Below, in pieces: positions 43,801 to 52,413 of a stretch of 64,000 nucleotides of DNA (its first letter is position 1; every line of letters starts with the position of its first letter). Source of the DNA: GAS368 sp965227745. Lineage in GTDB: Bacteria > Verrucomicrobiota > Verrucomicrobiia > Opitutales > Opitutaceae. The position numbers and the translations under genes are program-made. Where the stretch lies: positions 1,674,001 to 1,738,000 of the forward strand of contig OZ245769.1 of NCBI GenBank assembly GCA_965227745.1. Reading direction: 5' to 3'. The notes under the pieces were generated by a model. That model saw only the letters and a list, made by a program, of their open reading frames with translations, was not told the origin of the DNA and made no database searches.

Positions 43801-46800
43801 CCGGGCTCACGGTGACCGGCGCCGACAGCGCCAACTACACGGTCACGCAGCCCACGGGTCTCACGGGCGCCGTCACGGCCAAGGCCCTCACCGTGTCCGG
43901 CGTCACCGCGACGGCCTCCCGCACTTATGACGGGACCACCCTCGCCGGCCTCACCGGCACGGCGGCCTTCGCTGCGGCTGAGGCTGCGGGCGCGGGCACG
44001 ACCGTCGACGGCAAGCCCTACACGGTCGACACCATCACGATTAGCGGCACCCCTGCGGGCACGTTTGCCGATCGAAATGTCGGCACGGCCAAGGCCATCA
44101 CCGTGACCGGCGTCACCGTCTCCGGCACGGACAGCGGCAACTACACCGTCACGCAGCCCACCGGCCTCACGGCCAACGTCACGGCGAAGGCGCTCACGGT
44201 TGCCGGCGTCACCGCGACCGACAGCGTCTACAACGCCACGACCACCGCGACCCTTGGGGGCACCGCGGCGTTCCTTTCCGCCCAAGCGGCCGGCACCGGC
44301 ACGACCTCCGACGGCAAGCCCTACAGCATTGATGCCATCACCATCGGCGGCAGCGCTGCGGGCACCTTCGCCGACCGTCACGTAGCCACGGCCAAGGCCA
44401 TCACGGTGACGGGCGTCACCGTTACCGGCACTGACAGCGCCAATTACACCGTCACCCAGCCCACCGGCCTCACGGCCAACGTCACGAAAAAGACCCTCAC
44501 AATTTCCGGGGTGACCGCGAGCAACAAGATCTACGACGGCACCACCGCCGTGACCCTCAGCGGCTCGCCCACGCTTCAGAGCGCGGAAGCGCCTGGCGCC
44601 GGCACGACTGCCGACGGCAAGCCCTACACCGGCGATACATTTACTGCCGCCGGCACGCTCACCGGCACCTTCGCCGATCGCCATGCCGGCACGGGCAAGA
44701 CGATCACGATCGCCGGGGTCACGCTCACGGGGGCAGAATCCGGGAACTATGCCGCAGGTGCCCTCAGCACCACGGCCGACATCACCCCGAAGGCGCTGAC
44801 GATCTCCGGCCTGGCAGCGACGGCGACTCGTACCTACGACGGCACGACCGTCGCGGCGCTCACGGGTACGGCGGCCTTCTCCCCCGCTGAAGCCACCGGC
44901 ACCGGTACGACGGCGGACGGCATCCCCTATACCGTGGACAGCGTGACCGTCGGCGGCGCCCCTGCGGGCGCTTTCGCCACGCGCCATGTCGGCACGGCCA
45001 AGGCCATCACGGTCACCGGCCTCACCGTCACCGGCGCGGGCAACACCAACTACACCGCGACGCAGCCCACCGGCCTCACCGCCAATGTCACCGCGAAAGC
45101 CCTTACCGTCGCCGGCCTCTCCGCCGTTCCCACCCGCGTGTACGATTCGACGGCGACCGCCGGCCTCACCGGCACCGCCGCCTTTCTCACCGCCGAAACA
45201 GCGGGCGCAGGCACCACCTCCGACGGCACGCCGTACACGGTCGATACGATCACAATCAGCGGCAGCGCCGCCGGCGCGTTCGCCACGAAGACCGTAGGCA
45301 CCGCCAAGGCCATCACCGTGACCGGGGTCACCGTCACCGGCACGGACAGCGACAACTACACCGTCACGCAGCCCACCGGCCTGACCGCCAGCGTCACCGC
45401 CGCTGGCTTGACCGTCTCGGGCGTCACCGCGAACAATAAGATCTACGATGGCAACGCGACCGCCGCGCTGAACCTCGGCACCGCCGCCTTGGTTGGTGTA
45501 CTCGGCGGCGATGTCGTCACGATCGGCACCGGCAGTGCCGCCGGCGTCTTCAACAACAAGGTCGTGGCCAACGGCAAAACCGTCACGATCTCCGGTATCA
45601 GTATTTCGGGTACGGACTCGGGTAACTACACGCTAACCCAGCCCGCGGCCACCGCCAATGTGACGGCAAAGACCATCACCGTCGGCGGCCTCACCGTATC
45701 CAGCAAAATTTACGACGGCAACACGACTGGCGCGCCCACCTACACCGGCGCGACCTTCACGGGCGTGGTGAGCGGTGACGTCGTCACCCTCGTCTCCTCC
45801 GGCGGCACCGCGACGTTCAACAACAAGACCGTGGCGACGGGCAAGACGGTGACCTTTGCCGGCCTCACGCTCGCAGGCGCGGATGCGGGCAACTACACCC
45901 TAACGCAGCCCACGACCACCGCCGACGTCACGGCAAAGAATATCACCGTCTCCGGCATCACGGCCAATACCAAGACCTACAACGGCACGACGGCCGCGAC
46001 GCTCAACCTCGGCACCGCCGCGCTCGTCGGTGTCGTCCCCCTCGATGTGGTGACGCTCAATACTGGCAGCGCTACCGGCACCTTCAGCGATGCCTCTGCC
46101 GGCAATAGCAAAGCCGTTACCATCGCCGGTCTCACCATCACCGGGGCCGACAGCGCCAACTATACACTGACGCAGCCTTCGACCACAGCCTCGATCTTGC
46201 AGGCTTGGGTCAATGTCGCGATTACCAATACCGAGCAGACCTACGACGGGCAGCCCAAGCCGGTGACCGTCACCGTGGCGTCCGGCCTCCCGACCACCGT
46301 CCTTTATTCCGGCAACCTCACCGTGCCGACTAATGCCGGCACGTACCCGGTCGCGGCCAACGTGACCAACCCCAACTTCTCCGGCAGTGCCACCGCCACG
46401 CTCACGATCGCCAAGGCGCCCCAGACGGTGAGCTTCGCGATCACCGGCGGCTCCTTCGCCGTCGGCACGAGCCACGCGCTCACGGCGACGTCGACCTCCG
46501 GTGGCCCGATCACCTACGCGGTCACTTCCGGTGCCGCGACGATCTCCGGCTCCTCCGTCACGGTCACGCAGGCCGGCGCCGTGACGATCCGCGCCACGCA
46601 GGCGGGCACGGAAAATTACCTCGCGGCCACGGCCGACCAGAGCTTCACCGGCGTCTCCGCCGCCAAGCGCGACCAGACGATCTCTTTCGCGTCACTGCCA
46701 AATGTCCCTGCTGACGCGGGCAGTTTCACGCTGAATGCCACGGCCAGCTCCGGCCTGCCGGTGTCGTATACCATAATTAGCGGCCCGGCGGCGATCGCGG

Positions 46801-48392
46801 GCACCAACAGCGTGGTGCTGAGCGGCACGATCGGCCTCGTGGTCATCCGCGCTTCCCAGGCGGGCAATGCAGAGTTTAATGCCGCGCCGAATGTCGTCCG
46901 CGCGCTTGCGATCACCCAGCCCCTTCCGGACATCTTCTTCGGCGACCTCAGTGACGATCCCGGCATCGCGGACGGTCGCGGCGAACTTTTCGCCGGCCCC
47001 GGCGCCCGCGTCGCCGCCAAGCGCGGCGACGTGGCGGCGGTGCTCTTCACCGGCACCAACCGCGGCACGGTAGCCATCGTGGCACCGTCTCTCAACCTCA
47101 ACGTGTCGGTCGACTTCGCGCTCGCGGCCAACAACCAGTACTCGGCCCCCTTCACCAGCGGCGGCCGTGCCCTGACACTGACCGGCACAGTCAACAACGG
47201 CTCGCTGACCGGCCGCATTGCCGCTCTGAATGTCAACTTCAGCACGCCAGCGTTGGCCCGCACCGGTGCGACGAGCGGTCTCGCCGGCATTTATGAGACG
47301 GATGTCGTCAACAGCGCCACGGGAGGCACGACGACCATCGTCAGCGCCACCGGCCAGGTGCTCGTTGTGACGAGCGTCGGCACCACCGCGACCGGCGCGG
47401 TCGGCACGATCGGGACCAACGGCAGCTTTAACCTCACCGGCACCGGTGTGTTGATTGCCGGCACGGTCGACGCGCCCACGACTTCTGTCACCGGCACGAT
47501 CACGGTGAGCGGCCAGGCCGCGGTGCCGTTTAACAGCCTCTCTGCCCTCGCCAGTCACACGGACCGCTTGATCAACGTCTCGTCCCGCGTGCGCATCGCG
47601 CCCACGCGCACATCGATCACGGGCTTTGTGATCGGTGGCACGGAGGCGAAGCGCGTCCTCATCCGCGGCGTCGGTCCGGCCCTCACCGGCTTCGGCGTCT
47701 CGGGCGCACTCGCCAACCCGAAGCTCTCGCTCTTCGACGGCGCGAGCAAGCTGCTCATCGAAAACGACGACTGGTCCGGCGCCGATGTGACCGCCGCCTT
47801 CGCGCAAGTCGGCGCCTTTGCCCTCACCGCCGGCTCCAAGGATGCCGCGATCCTCACCACGCTCGCGCCGGGCGCGTACTCCGTACAACTCACCGCCGGC
47901 GCGGAAACCGGCACGGGCTTGGTGGAAATCTACGATGCCAGCGCCGATGCCGGCGCGGAAACGCAGCGCCTCGTCAACATCTCCACGCGCGGCAACGTCG
48001 AGATCGGCTCCGATGGCCTGCTGATCGGCGGCTTTGTGGTCACCGGCAATGTGCCGAAGAAGGTCCTGATCCGCGGCGTCGGCCCCGGCCTCGCCAACTT
48101 CGGCGTGGCGGGTACGCTGATCGACCCGCAGTTGTCGGTGTTTAGCGGTTCGACGCTGATCGCCCGTAACGACGATTGGTCGACGCCCACGCCGGTCTCC
48201 ACCACGCAATCCGTGGCGAGTTCCGCCGAACTCACCGCCGCCGCCCAATCGGTCGGTGCCTTCAGCCTCACGGCCAATAGCAAGGATTCCGCCCTCGTCA
48301 TCACCCTGGCCCCCGGCGCCTACACCGCTCAGATCAGCGGTGCCAATGGCGCGACGGGCACGGCAATCGTGGAAGTTTACGAGCTGCCATAA
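40821..48392 (+). CDS. Giant secreted YDG-repeat protein
   Basis: The 2523-residue protein has a signal peptide (residues 1-22), a SwmB-like opening (TYASSNGYISETFFTMNFD), an Ig-like putative domain (LPPGLSINTGNGQITGTP), about 16 YDG repeats, an MBG-type repeat (EQTYDGQPKPV), two related beta domains (GQTVSFA-like) and two tandem C-terminal modules with KRVLIRGVGPALTGFGVSG and KKVLIRGVGPGLANFGVAG. The C-terminal module recurs in large verrucomicrobial secreted proteins. It is probably exposed on the cell surface or in the matrix as an adhesin or scaffold. Repeats 2-13 are near-identical in places, hinting at copy-number change. A strong terminator follows. Confidence 0.88.
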   Translation: MKLSRFLTLLVFAVLACVPLHAAQPTYASSNGYISETFFTMNFDVALDAANPPAAGSFSVQVNGTGVSVPSIVVDGPGKSVRINLTSTTLTAGDIIEFSYTDPTGGNDVNALQGTDGADAATFSSNTIVSGVRPATTPVINSSLTASGTYGTAISTYTITATNTPTSYNATNLPPGLSINTGNGQITGTPTAAALTGSPYSVTISATNGGGTGTATLVFTINKAVITVSGVTASSKVYDGTTTASVDYSGGALGGNVGADAVQADLGTATPNFSDRNVGTGKTVTITGITLSGSEANRYTLTNPTMTANITAKALTVTGLTGAARAYDGTTTATFSGTATLQTAGAAGSGTTSDGKPYTVDSASVTGTPSGTFASKNVGTAKAITVTGLSLTGTGSSNYTVTQPSGLTANVTAKALTITGYSATSRTYDGTTTAVLTGTSALLATEAAGTGTTSDGKPYTGDTVNITGTAAGAFADRHADTGKTVTITGLSLDNSNYSVATVMTTATITAKALTVSGLSAVATRVYDGTATASLSGTPAFQAAGTAGSGTTVDGKPYTVDTIAIGGSAAGAFADRHVGTAKAITVTGVTVTGTDNSNYTVTQPTGLTADVTAKALTVSGLTATGTQVYDGTTTASLTGTAAFQAAGSAGSGTTSDGKPYTVDSVTIGGTTTATFANRNVGPAKAITVSGITATGTGSTNYTVTQPSGLSGAITAKALTVAGLSAVATRAYDGTATAGITGTAAFQTAGAAGSGTTSDGKPYTVDTITLSGTPAGAFADRHVGTAKAITVTGVTVTGTDSGNYTVTQPTGFTAIITAKALSVSGLAAVTTRTYDGTAVAGLTGTAAFAAAETVGSGNSADGKPYTVDTIVIGGTAAGAFADRHVGSAKAITVTGVTVSGTDSGNYAVTQPTGLTASITAKALSVSGLAAVPTRTYDGTTVSNPTGTPAFLTAEAAGAGTTVDGMPYTVDTIAIGGSATGAFADRNVGAGKAITISGLTVTGADSANYTVTQPTGLTGAVTAKALTVSGVTATASRTYDGTTLAGLTGTAAFAAAEAAGAGTTVDGKPYTVDTITISGTPAGTFADRNVGTAKAITVTGVTVSGTDSGNYTVTQPTGLTANVTAKALTVAGVTATDSVYNATTTATLGGTAAFLSAQAAGTGTTSDGKPYSIDAITIGGSAAGTFADRHVATAKAITVTGVTVTGTDSANYTVTQPTGLTANVTKKTLTISGVTASNKIYDGTTAVTLSGSPTLQSAEAPGAGTTADGKPYTGDTFTAAGTLTGTFADRHAGTGKTITIAGVTLTGAESGNYAAGALSTTADITPKALTISGLAATATRTYDGTTVAALTGTAAFSPAEATGTGTTADGIPYTVDSVTVGGAPAGAFATRHVGTAKAITVTGLTVTGAGNTNYTATQPTGLTANVTAKALTVAGLSAVPTRVYDSTATAGLTGTAAFLTAETAGAGTTSDGTPYTVDTITISGSAAGAFATKTVGTAKAITVTGVTVTGTDSDNYTVTQPTGLTASVTAAGLTVSGVTANNKIYDGNATAALNLGTAALVGVLGGDVVTIGTGSAAGVFNNKVVANGKTVTISGISISGTDSGNYTLTQPAATANVTAKTITVGGLTVSSKIYDGNTTGAPTYTGATFTGVVSGDVVTLVSSGGTATFNNKTVATGKTVTFAGLTLAGADAGNYTLTQPTTTADVTAKNITVSGITANTKTYNGTTAATLNLGTAALVGVVPLDVVTLNTGSATGTFSDASAGNSKAVTIAGLTITGADSANYTLTQPSTTASILQAWVNVAITNTEQTYDGQPKPVTVTVASGLPTTVLYSGNLTVPTNAGTYPVAANVTNPNFSGSATATLTIAKAPQTVSFAITGGSFAVGTSHALTATSTSGGPITYAVTSGAATISGSSVTVTQAGAVTIRATQAGTENYLAATADQSFTGVSAAKRDQTISFASLPNVPADAGSFTLNATASSGLPVSYTIISGPAAIAGTNSVVLSGTIGLVVIRASQAGNAEFNAAPNVVRALAITQPLPDIFFGDLSDDPGIADGRGELFAGPGARVAAKRGDVAAVLFTGTNRGTVAIVAPSLNLNVSVDFALAANNQYSAPFTSGGRALTLTGTVNNGSLTGRIAALNVNFSTPALARTGATSGLAGIYETDVVNSATGGTTTIVSATGQVLVVTSVGTTATGAVGTIGTNGSFNLTGTGVLIAGTVDAPTTSVTGTITVSGQAAVPFNSLSALASHTDRLINVSSRVRIAPTRTSITGFVIGGTEAKRVLIRGVGPALTGFGVSGALANPKLSLFDGASKLLIENDDWSGADVTAAFAQVGAFALTAGSKDAAILTTLAPGAYSVQLTAGAETGTGLVEIYDASADAGAETQRLVNISTRGNVEIGSDGLLIGGFVVTGNVPKKVLIRGVGPGLANFGVAGTLIDPQLSVFSGSTLIARNDDWSTPTPVSTTQSVASSAELTAAAQSVGAFSLTANSKDSALVITLAPGAYTAQISGANGATGTAIVEVYELP
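41490..46205 (+). repeat. Array of about 16 YDG-repeat units
   Basis: Units begin with a TVSGxxAxxxxYDGTTTA segment and end with NYTVTQPTGLTAxVTAK. Units 2-13 are about 300 bp; units 1 and 14-16 are about 265-270 bp. Twelve long units carry an AGTGTTSDGKPYTVDT segment where short units have a GDVV turn. Adjacent units share long identical DNA stretches such as those around 42570-42650, 43180-43250 and 44090-44170. Confidence 0.85.
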
Positions 48393-48425
48393 GGGCGGAG
48401 TCGACTGCACTTGGTTTCTCTCACC

Positions 48426-48455
48426 GAGGCCGGACGAAAGTCCGGCCTCTTTTTT
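48426..48455 (+). terminator. Intrinsic terminator of the YDG gene
   Basis: GAGGCCGGAC (48426-48435) and GTCCGGCCTC (48440-48449) close a GAAA loop and are followed by six T residues. Confidence 0.93.
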
Positions 48456-48528
48456 AGGAACCAAGGCAGCCGCTGAGAACTGTCCCAAAGCCGGCGGCCT
48501 CAGATGGACACTGTTATATCAATTATTA

Positions 48529-48552
48529 GGGCTTTTTCGTTTGGATAGACGC
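48529..48552. repeat. Possible IS630-type terminal repeat (solo end)
   Basis: GGGCTTTTTCGTTTGG plus ATAGACGC follows a TA dinucleotide. It is closely related to the sequence at 51726-51751 just ahead of the IS630 transposase remnant. IS630 elements insert at TA. Confidence 0.5.
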
Positions 48553-48658
48553 TTAGCGAGCATGTTTGAAAAGCGTTGGCCGGGGGGAGGAGGCCTCTCG
48601 CCCTCTCCCGCAAAAGCTGGTCAATCGGCGCGTCCGCGCTGTCACAGACGCACCGTGC

Positions 48659-49403
48659 GTGACGCTCGGCATCCCCGCCGACGCTCCCCCGCCCCCGCGT
48701 GAATTCCAGACCACCCACTGGAGCCTCGTGCTTGAAGCGGACGGCACGGATGCCTCGGCGCACGCCGCGCTCGAATCCCTCTGCCGCGACTACTGGTATC
48801 CCCTGTGTGCGTTTGTTCGGCGTCGCGGCACCGATCCCCACCGCGCCCAGGATCTCACGCAAGAATTCTTCGCTCGCCTCATCGCGAGCGACTCACTTCG
48901 CACCGCGCAGCCCGAGCGCGGGCGGTTCCGCACGCTTCTCCTCGCGGCGATGAAAAACTTCCTCGCTAACGACTGGCGCGATTCGCAGCGGCTCAAGCGC
49001 GGCGGCGGCGTGGAGTTTCTCGCGTGGGATAGCTTGGAGCTCGAGCGCCGATACGCCTTGGAACCCGCCGACGGCGAGACGCCGGAATCGCTCTTTGAGC
49101 GCCGTTGGGCGCACGCCGTCGTCGCCACTGCCCTTGAGAGCCTCGCCACGGAAATGGCCAGCGACGGCACGGTAGATCGATTCGCTGCCCTCAAGCGTTT
49201 CCTCCAGGGCGGAGAGGCCCCGGGCGCCTACGCGGCAGCGGGCGCACATCTCGGCCTCTCCTAAGCCGCGACCAAGTCGGCGATTTTCCGCATGCGGCGG
49301 CGCTATGGTGAGCTCATACGCGCGCGTCGCGCAGACGGTTGCCACGCCGGCAGAAGCCAAGGCGGAGATTCGCCACCTACTCTCCTCTCTCGGCGGGCGG
49401 TGA
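48659..49403 (+). pseudogene. Broken ECF sigma factor of the kinase-linked type
   Basis: The frame from a GTG at 48659 encodes sigma-2 (FQTTHWSLVLEA, DYWYPLCAFVRRRG, DLTQEFFARLI, FRTLLLAAMKNFLANDW), a spacer and part of sigma-4. It hits a TAA after HLGLS at about 49262. The expected helix-turn-helix continues in the same frame past the stop (AATKSAIFRMRRRYGELIRAR) and then needs a two-base shift in a CG-run near 49320 to finish VAQTVATPAEAKAEIRHLL and a TGA at 49401. The stop and the frameshift together mark decay. Such factors normally sit before a Ser/Thr kinase gene, as here. Confidence 0.8.
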
Positions 49404-49461
49404 GCTGCGCCCCGCGCAACTTTCCGCCGCACACGTGTAAGGAAGCACGCGACCGGCTCCC

Positions 49462-50064
49462 ATGACGCTCACCACGGACGTTCCTCCCGCGCCGCGCTGC
49501 CCACGCTGCGGCACCTCGTCCGCCGACACCACGGCGGACGCGCTCTGCGTGCGTTGCCTGCTCGTCACGGCGCTCGCGCCGGAGCCGGACGACGCGAGCT
49601 CGAACGATGCGTTACTCGCGCCGGAGTCGCTGCTCCTGCAGCGCGAATTCGCCGGCTATGAGTTGCTGGGCGAGATCGCGCGCGGAGGCATGGGCGTGGT
49701 CTTTCGCGCGCGTCAGCTGAAGCTCGGCCGGCTCGTCGCCCTTAAGGTAATCGCCGCCGGCGAGCTGGCCTCGCCGCGCACCGTCGCGCGCTTTCGCAAC
49801 GAAGCCGAAGCCGCCGCGCGCCTCCAGCACCCCCACATCGTTCCCATTCTCGAGGTCGGCCATCAGCATGGCTGGCACTTTTTCTCCATGCGCTTGATCG
49901 AGGTGGAGACGCTTGCGGCGCGCCTCCGCGCCGGCCCGCCCCCGCCGCGCGCGGCGGCGACGCTCCTCGCCAAGGTCGCACAGGCCGTGCACCACTCCCC
50001 CGTCCACGGCGTGCTCCACCGTGACCTCAAGCCGTCCAACATCCTGCTCGACGCGCAAGGCCGG
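49462..50064 (+). pseudogene. Ser/Thr protein kinase truncated at the catalytic loop
   Basis: About 200 residues are left of a Hanks-type kinase. They comprise a zinc-ribbon-like N-terminus (CPRCGTSS, CVRCLL), the glycine loop (GEIARGGMGVVFRA), the ATP-binding lysine (VALKVI), and the catalytic loop HRDLKPSNILL. Right after LLDAQGR the kinase ends: the DFG motif and the rest of the lobe are missing, and a TpsB-like sequence begins in another frame. The open frame runs on to 50097 with unrelated residues. The product would be inactive. Related full kinases usually follow an ECF sigma gene, the arrangement still seen here. Confidence 0.82.
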
Positions 50065-50940
50065 CGCGCTGCCCGACGAGTTTGTACTCCTCGATGAGCT
50101 CAAGGGCATCGTCCTGCTGCCGCGGGCGGAGCTGGGGCAGTCGGGGCCGTTGAGGGCCCAGCCCGGCGTGCACGCCACGCGGGTCCCACTCGTGCCGCCC
50201 GACTCCGCCGCCGTGCTCGCACCAGCCTTCCTCGGCCAGCCCGTCTCTTACGCGTCGCTCGAGCGCATCACCGCCGCGATTCGCCTCACCCTCCAGCAAT
50301 TCGGCTATCCGTTCGTTTCCGCCTACATGCCGCCGCAGGACATCACGGCCAGCTTTGTGCAAATCGTGGTTCAGCTCTCCGTCGCCGCCGAGCCGCGCGT
50401 CGAGGGCGCAAAATATTTCTCCGCCGACCACTATCGCTCCGCCCTCCGCCAACCCGTCGGCCAGCCCATCAAAACCGTGAATCTCAAGGCCGACCTCGAC
50501 TGGCTCAACCGCAATTCCCTTCATGACGTATCCGTCGTGGCCGAGTCGGGCGAACGCCCCGGCACCACCGCCCTCAAGCTCCGCGTTAACGAGCGTTTCC
50601 CGCTCCGCGTCACCGCCGGCTACAACAACACCGGCTCTCTCGTCAGCGCCGAAGACCGCGTGAGCGCCGGCTTTAATTGGGGCACCGACTTCGGCCTCGG
50701 CCACCAGCCGGCTACAATTTCACCGCCAGTGCCGATTTCTCCACGTCGCGCGCCCACTCCGCCAACTATGCGTTTGACCTCCCTTGGCGCCACACCGTCC
50801 GCTTCAGCGGCACGTATTCTGAACTCACTGGCCGCGTGGCCGCCCCACTCTCTCTCCGGCCGCTCCTGGCAAACCAGCCTCCGCTGCGAAGTCCCGCTGC
50901 GCGCCCCCGCGCCCAACCTTACTCACACCGTCTCCGCTTG
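50065..50940 (+). pseudogene. Truncated TpsB/FhaC-type two-partner secretion transporter
   Basis: From ALPDEFVLLDELKGIVL the sequence matches the POTRA region of ShlB/FhaC transporters (PVSYASLERITAAIRLTLQQ, FGYPFVSAYMPPQ), then the start of the barrel (LRVTAGYNNTGS, AGFNWGTDFGLGHQ). The frame then shifts: YNFTASADFSTS and the following 45 residues are read in a second frame, and GRSWQTSLRCEVPL returns to the first. The N-terminus and most of the barrel are missing. It is joined on the left to the kinase fragment and on the right to the GNAT gene. Intact relatives export large repeat-rich adhesins. Confidence 0.8.
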
Positions 50941-51474
50941 TTGTGACAAGCTCAGGGCGAGAAATGCGATTGCAAAGCCGTTTGAGGCGTTGGCCGCGCC
51001 GATCTCGGCAAAGCCCAGCCGCGAATGGAAAGCGAACGATTCGGGATTAGGCGGATCGGTATTCACATCGCAGCAGAGCAACCGAGCACCCCGCCGTCGC
51101 GCGGTGTCTGCTATTACTTCGTAGAGAGCCCGTCCAATCTGCCGACCGCGATACTCCCGCGCGATCACAACTTGGCAGATATAGAAAAATGGCTCTGCCA
51201 CCCGACGACGGAGTTCGGCGATCTCGGAATCGTCATAGGCGGATGCCCGGGAAAACGACAGCAGGTAACCCAACACTGTCCCCGTCCGATCCACGGCCAC
51301 CAGATGGTTGCCGTCAAATTCGAGCAGGCACGCCAACGTAGTCTCATCCAGGGTATGCACGGATGGGTAGTTCTCTGCGTTGAGTCGGATCAGCGCGGCC
51401 CGATCAGCGTCACCGAGGGGTCGGATTGTCCAGTCGTTTAAAACCGGCGATGATGTGGCCCTTGGAGTGGTCAT
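50923..51474 (-). CDS. GNAT-family N-acetyltransferase
   Basis: The 183-residue protein has the GNAT fold: an acetyl-CoA loop VVIAREYRGRQIGRALYEVI (the R/Q-x-x-G-x-G/A pattern, modified as RGRQIG) and a C-terminal DVNTDPPNPESFAFHSRLGFAEIG. It would acetylate an amine on a small molecule or protein; the substrate is unknown. It appears intact, unlike the genes around it. The ATG at 51474 is preferred over a GTG just before it. Its last few residues and stop read into the end of the TpsB remnant, so it may have been placed here by the rearrangement. Confidence 0.82.
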   Translation of the reverse strand: MTTPRATSSPVLNDWTIRPLGDADRAALIRLNAENYPSVHTLDETTLACLLEFDGNHLVAVDRTGTVLGYLLSFSRASAYDDSEIAELRRRVAEPFFYICQVVIAREYRGRQIGRALYEVIADTARRRGARLLCCDVNTDPPNPESFAFHSRLGFAEIGAANASNGFAIAFLALSLSQQAETV

Positions 51475-51724
51475 CACTTATTCCGTCGCGTCGATCCCAT
51501 GCACAACGGCAGCGGCACCCACTCGGTCGCCGTTCGTTCCAATGAAACGCGTGCCGACCCTCTCTGCGATGGAACCGATGACTAAATACATGTACGTGGG
51601 AGGTAGCGTGCGGCAATATATTCCAAGAACAATGTCAGACTCTCCTGCGCCGAGATGCGCGACGCTCTTTCAGGAAATCGAAGGGGAATCCGAGCCGGGC
51701 GGCGATTCGGTCTCCGCGCGTCCT
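51475..51724. other. Intergenic, no gene recognised
   Basis: No motif or plausible coding signal is seen between the GNAT start and the IS630 remnant. Confidence 0.4.
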
Positions 51725-51725
51725 A

Positions 51726-51751
51726 GAGCATTTTCGATTTTAGATAGACGC
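51726..51751. repeat. IS630-type left terminal repeat
   Basis: GAGCATTTTCGATTTT plus AGATAGACGC follows TA (51724-51725), about 30 bases ahead of the transposase remnant. A diverged copy is at 48529-48552. Confidence 0.55.
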
Positions 51752-51782
51752 ATGGAGCGGGAGGAGTGGATTGGAAGCCACG

Positions 51783-52200
51783 ATGACACCACTGAGTGAT
51801 GATTTGCGCCGACGCATCATTGCGGCGCGGGAGAGCGGTGAAGGAACGAGTGAGGTCAGCCAGCGCTTCAAGGTGAGTCGCAAGAGCGTGGAGCGCTTTT
51901 GGAAGCAGCATAGTGAGACTGGTCATTGCCGACCGAAGCAGATCGGAGGCTATCGGCGCTCCCGGTTGGAAAAACACAGCGCGACGCTCAAACGATGGAT
52001 CGGCCAGCAGGCCGATCTGACCCTGGTCCAGCTCCAGGCACGCTGCCGAGAGGAGCTGTCATTGAGGATTGGGATCAATGCCCTGTGGCACCGGCTCGAT
52101 CAACTGGGCCTGAGTTATAAAAAAAACGACGCACGCCGCCGAGCAGGATCGGCCTCGTGTCTGCGGTCTACGGCCACCCGCAGTCCCAATTCCTTGGCCT
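51783..52200 (+). pseudogene. IS630-family transposase, truncated and frameshifted
   Basis: The first 115 codons encode the helix-turn-helix N-terminal part of an IS630 transposase (SDDLRRRIIAARESGEGTSE, VSRKSVERFWKQ, LGLSYKK). At an 8-A run (52119-52126) the frame breaks: the family sequence continues as TTHAAEQDRPRV in the frame shifted by +1. After that, the DDE catalytic domain is absent and tRNA-Cys begins within 50 bases. The element is therefore dead. A TTG at 51771 could start the frame, but ATG 51783 is better. Confidence 0.85.
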
Positions 52201-52216
52201 AAAGACGTTTCAGCTT

Positions 52217-52291
52217 GGAGGTGCGGGGCGGAATCGAACCGCCGGATAGAGCTTTTGCAGAGCTCGGCCTTACCACTTGGCTACCGCACCG
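52217..52291 (-). tRNA. tRNA-Cys (anticodon GCA)
   Basis: On the minus strand the 7-bp acceptor stem GGTGCGG / CCGCACC, a D-arm with AGCCAAGTGGTAAGGC, an anticodon arm GAGCT-CTGCAAA-AGCTC (anticodon GCA) and a T-arm GGCGG-TTCGATT-CCGCC are all present. The discriminator is U, the identity base for cysteine, and CCA is encoded. Confidence 0.95.
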
Positions 52292-52413
52292 GTGAGCAAG
52301 AGTTGCGGACGTTGCAGGGAAAAAACTCTTCGCGCAAGCGTTGAAATCAAATTTGGCGACAAGGCGTAACGCCGTGGTGCCATGCCGTCACGCACCCTAG
52401 GGCAGAGGCTAGA

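Noticed and set aside
41490..46205. Regularly spaced repeats as a CRISPR array
   Set aside because: Units are about 265-300 bp, lie in one open frame and encode YDG protein repeats.
46692..48488. 598-codon minus-strand frame opposite the YDG gene
   Set aside because: It lies opposite a clear secreted-protein gene with repeat domains and has no motif of its own.
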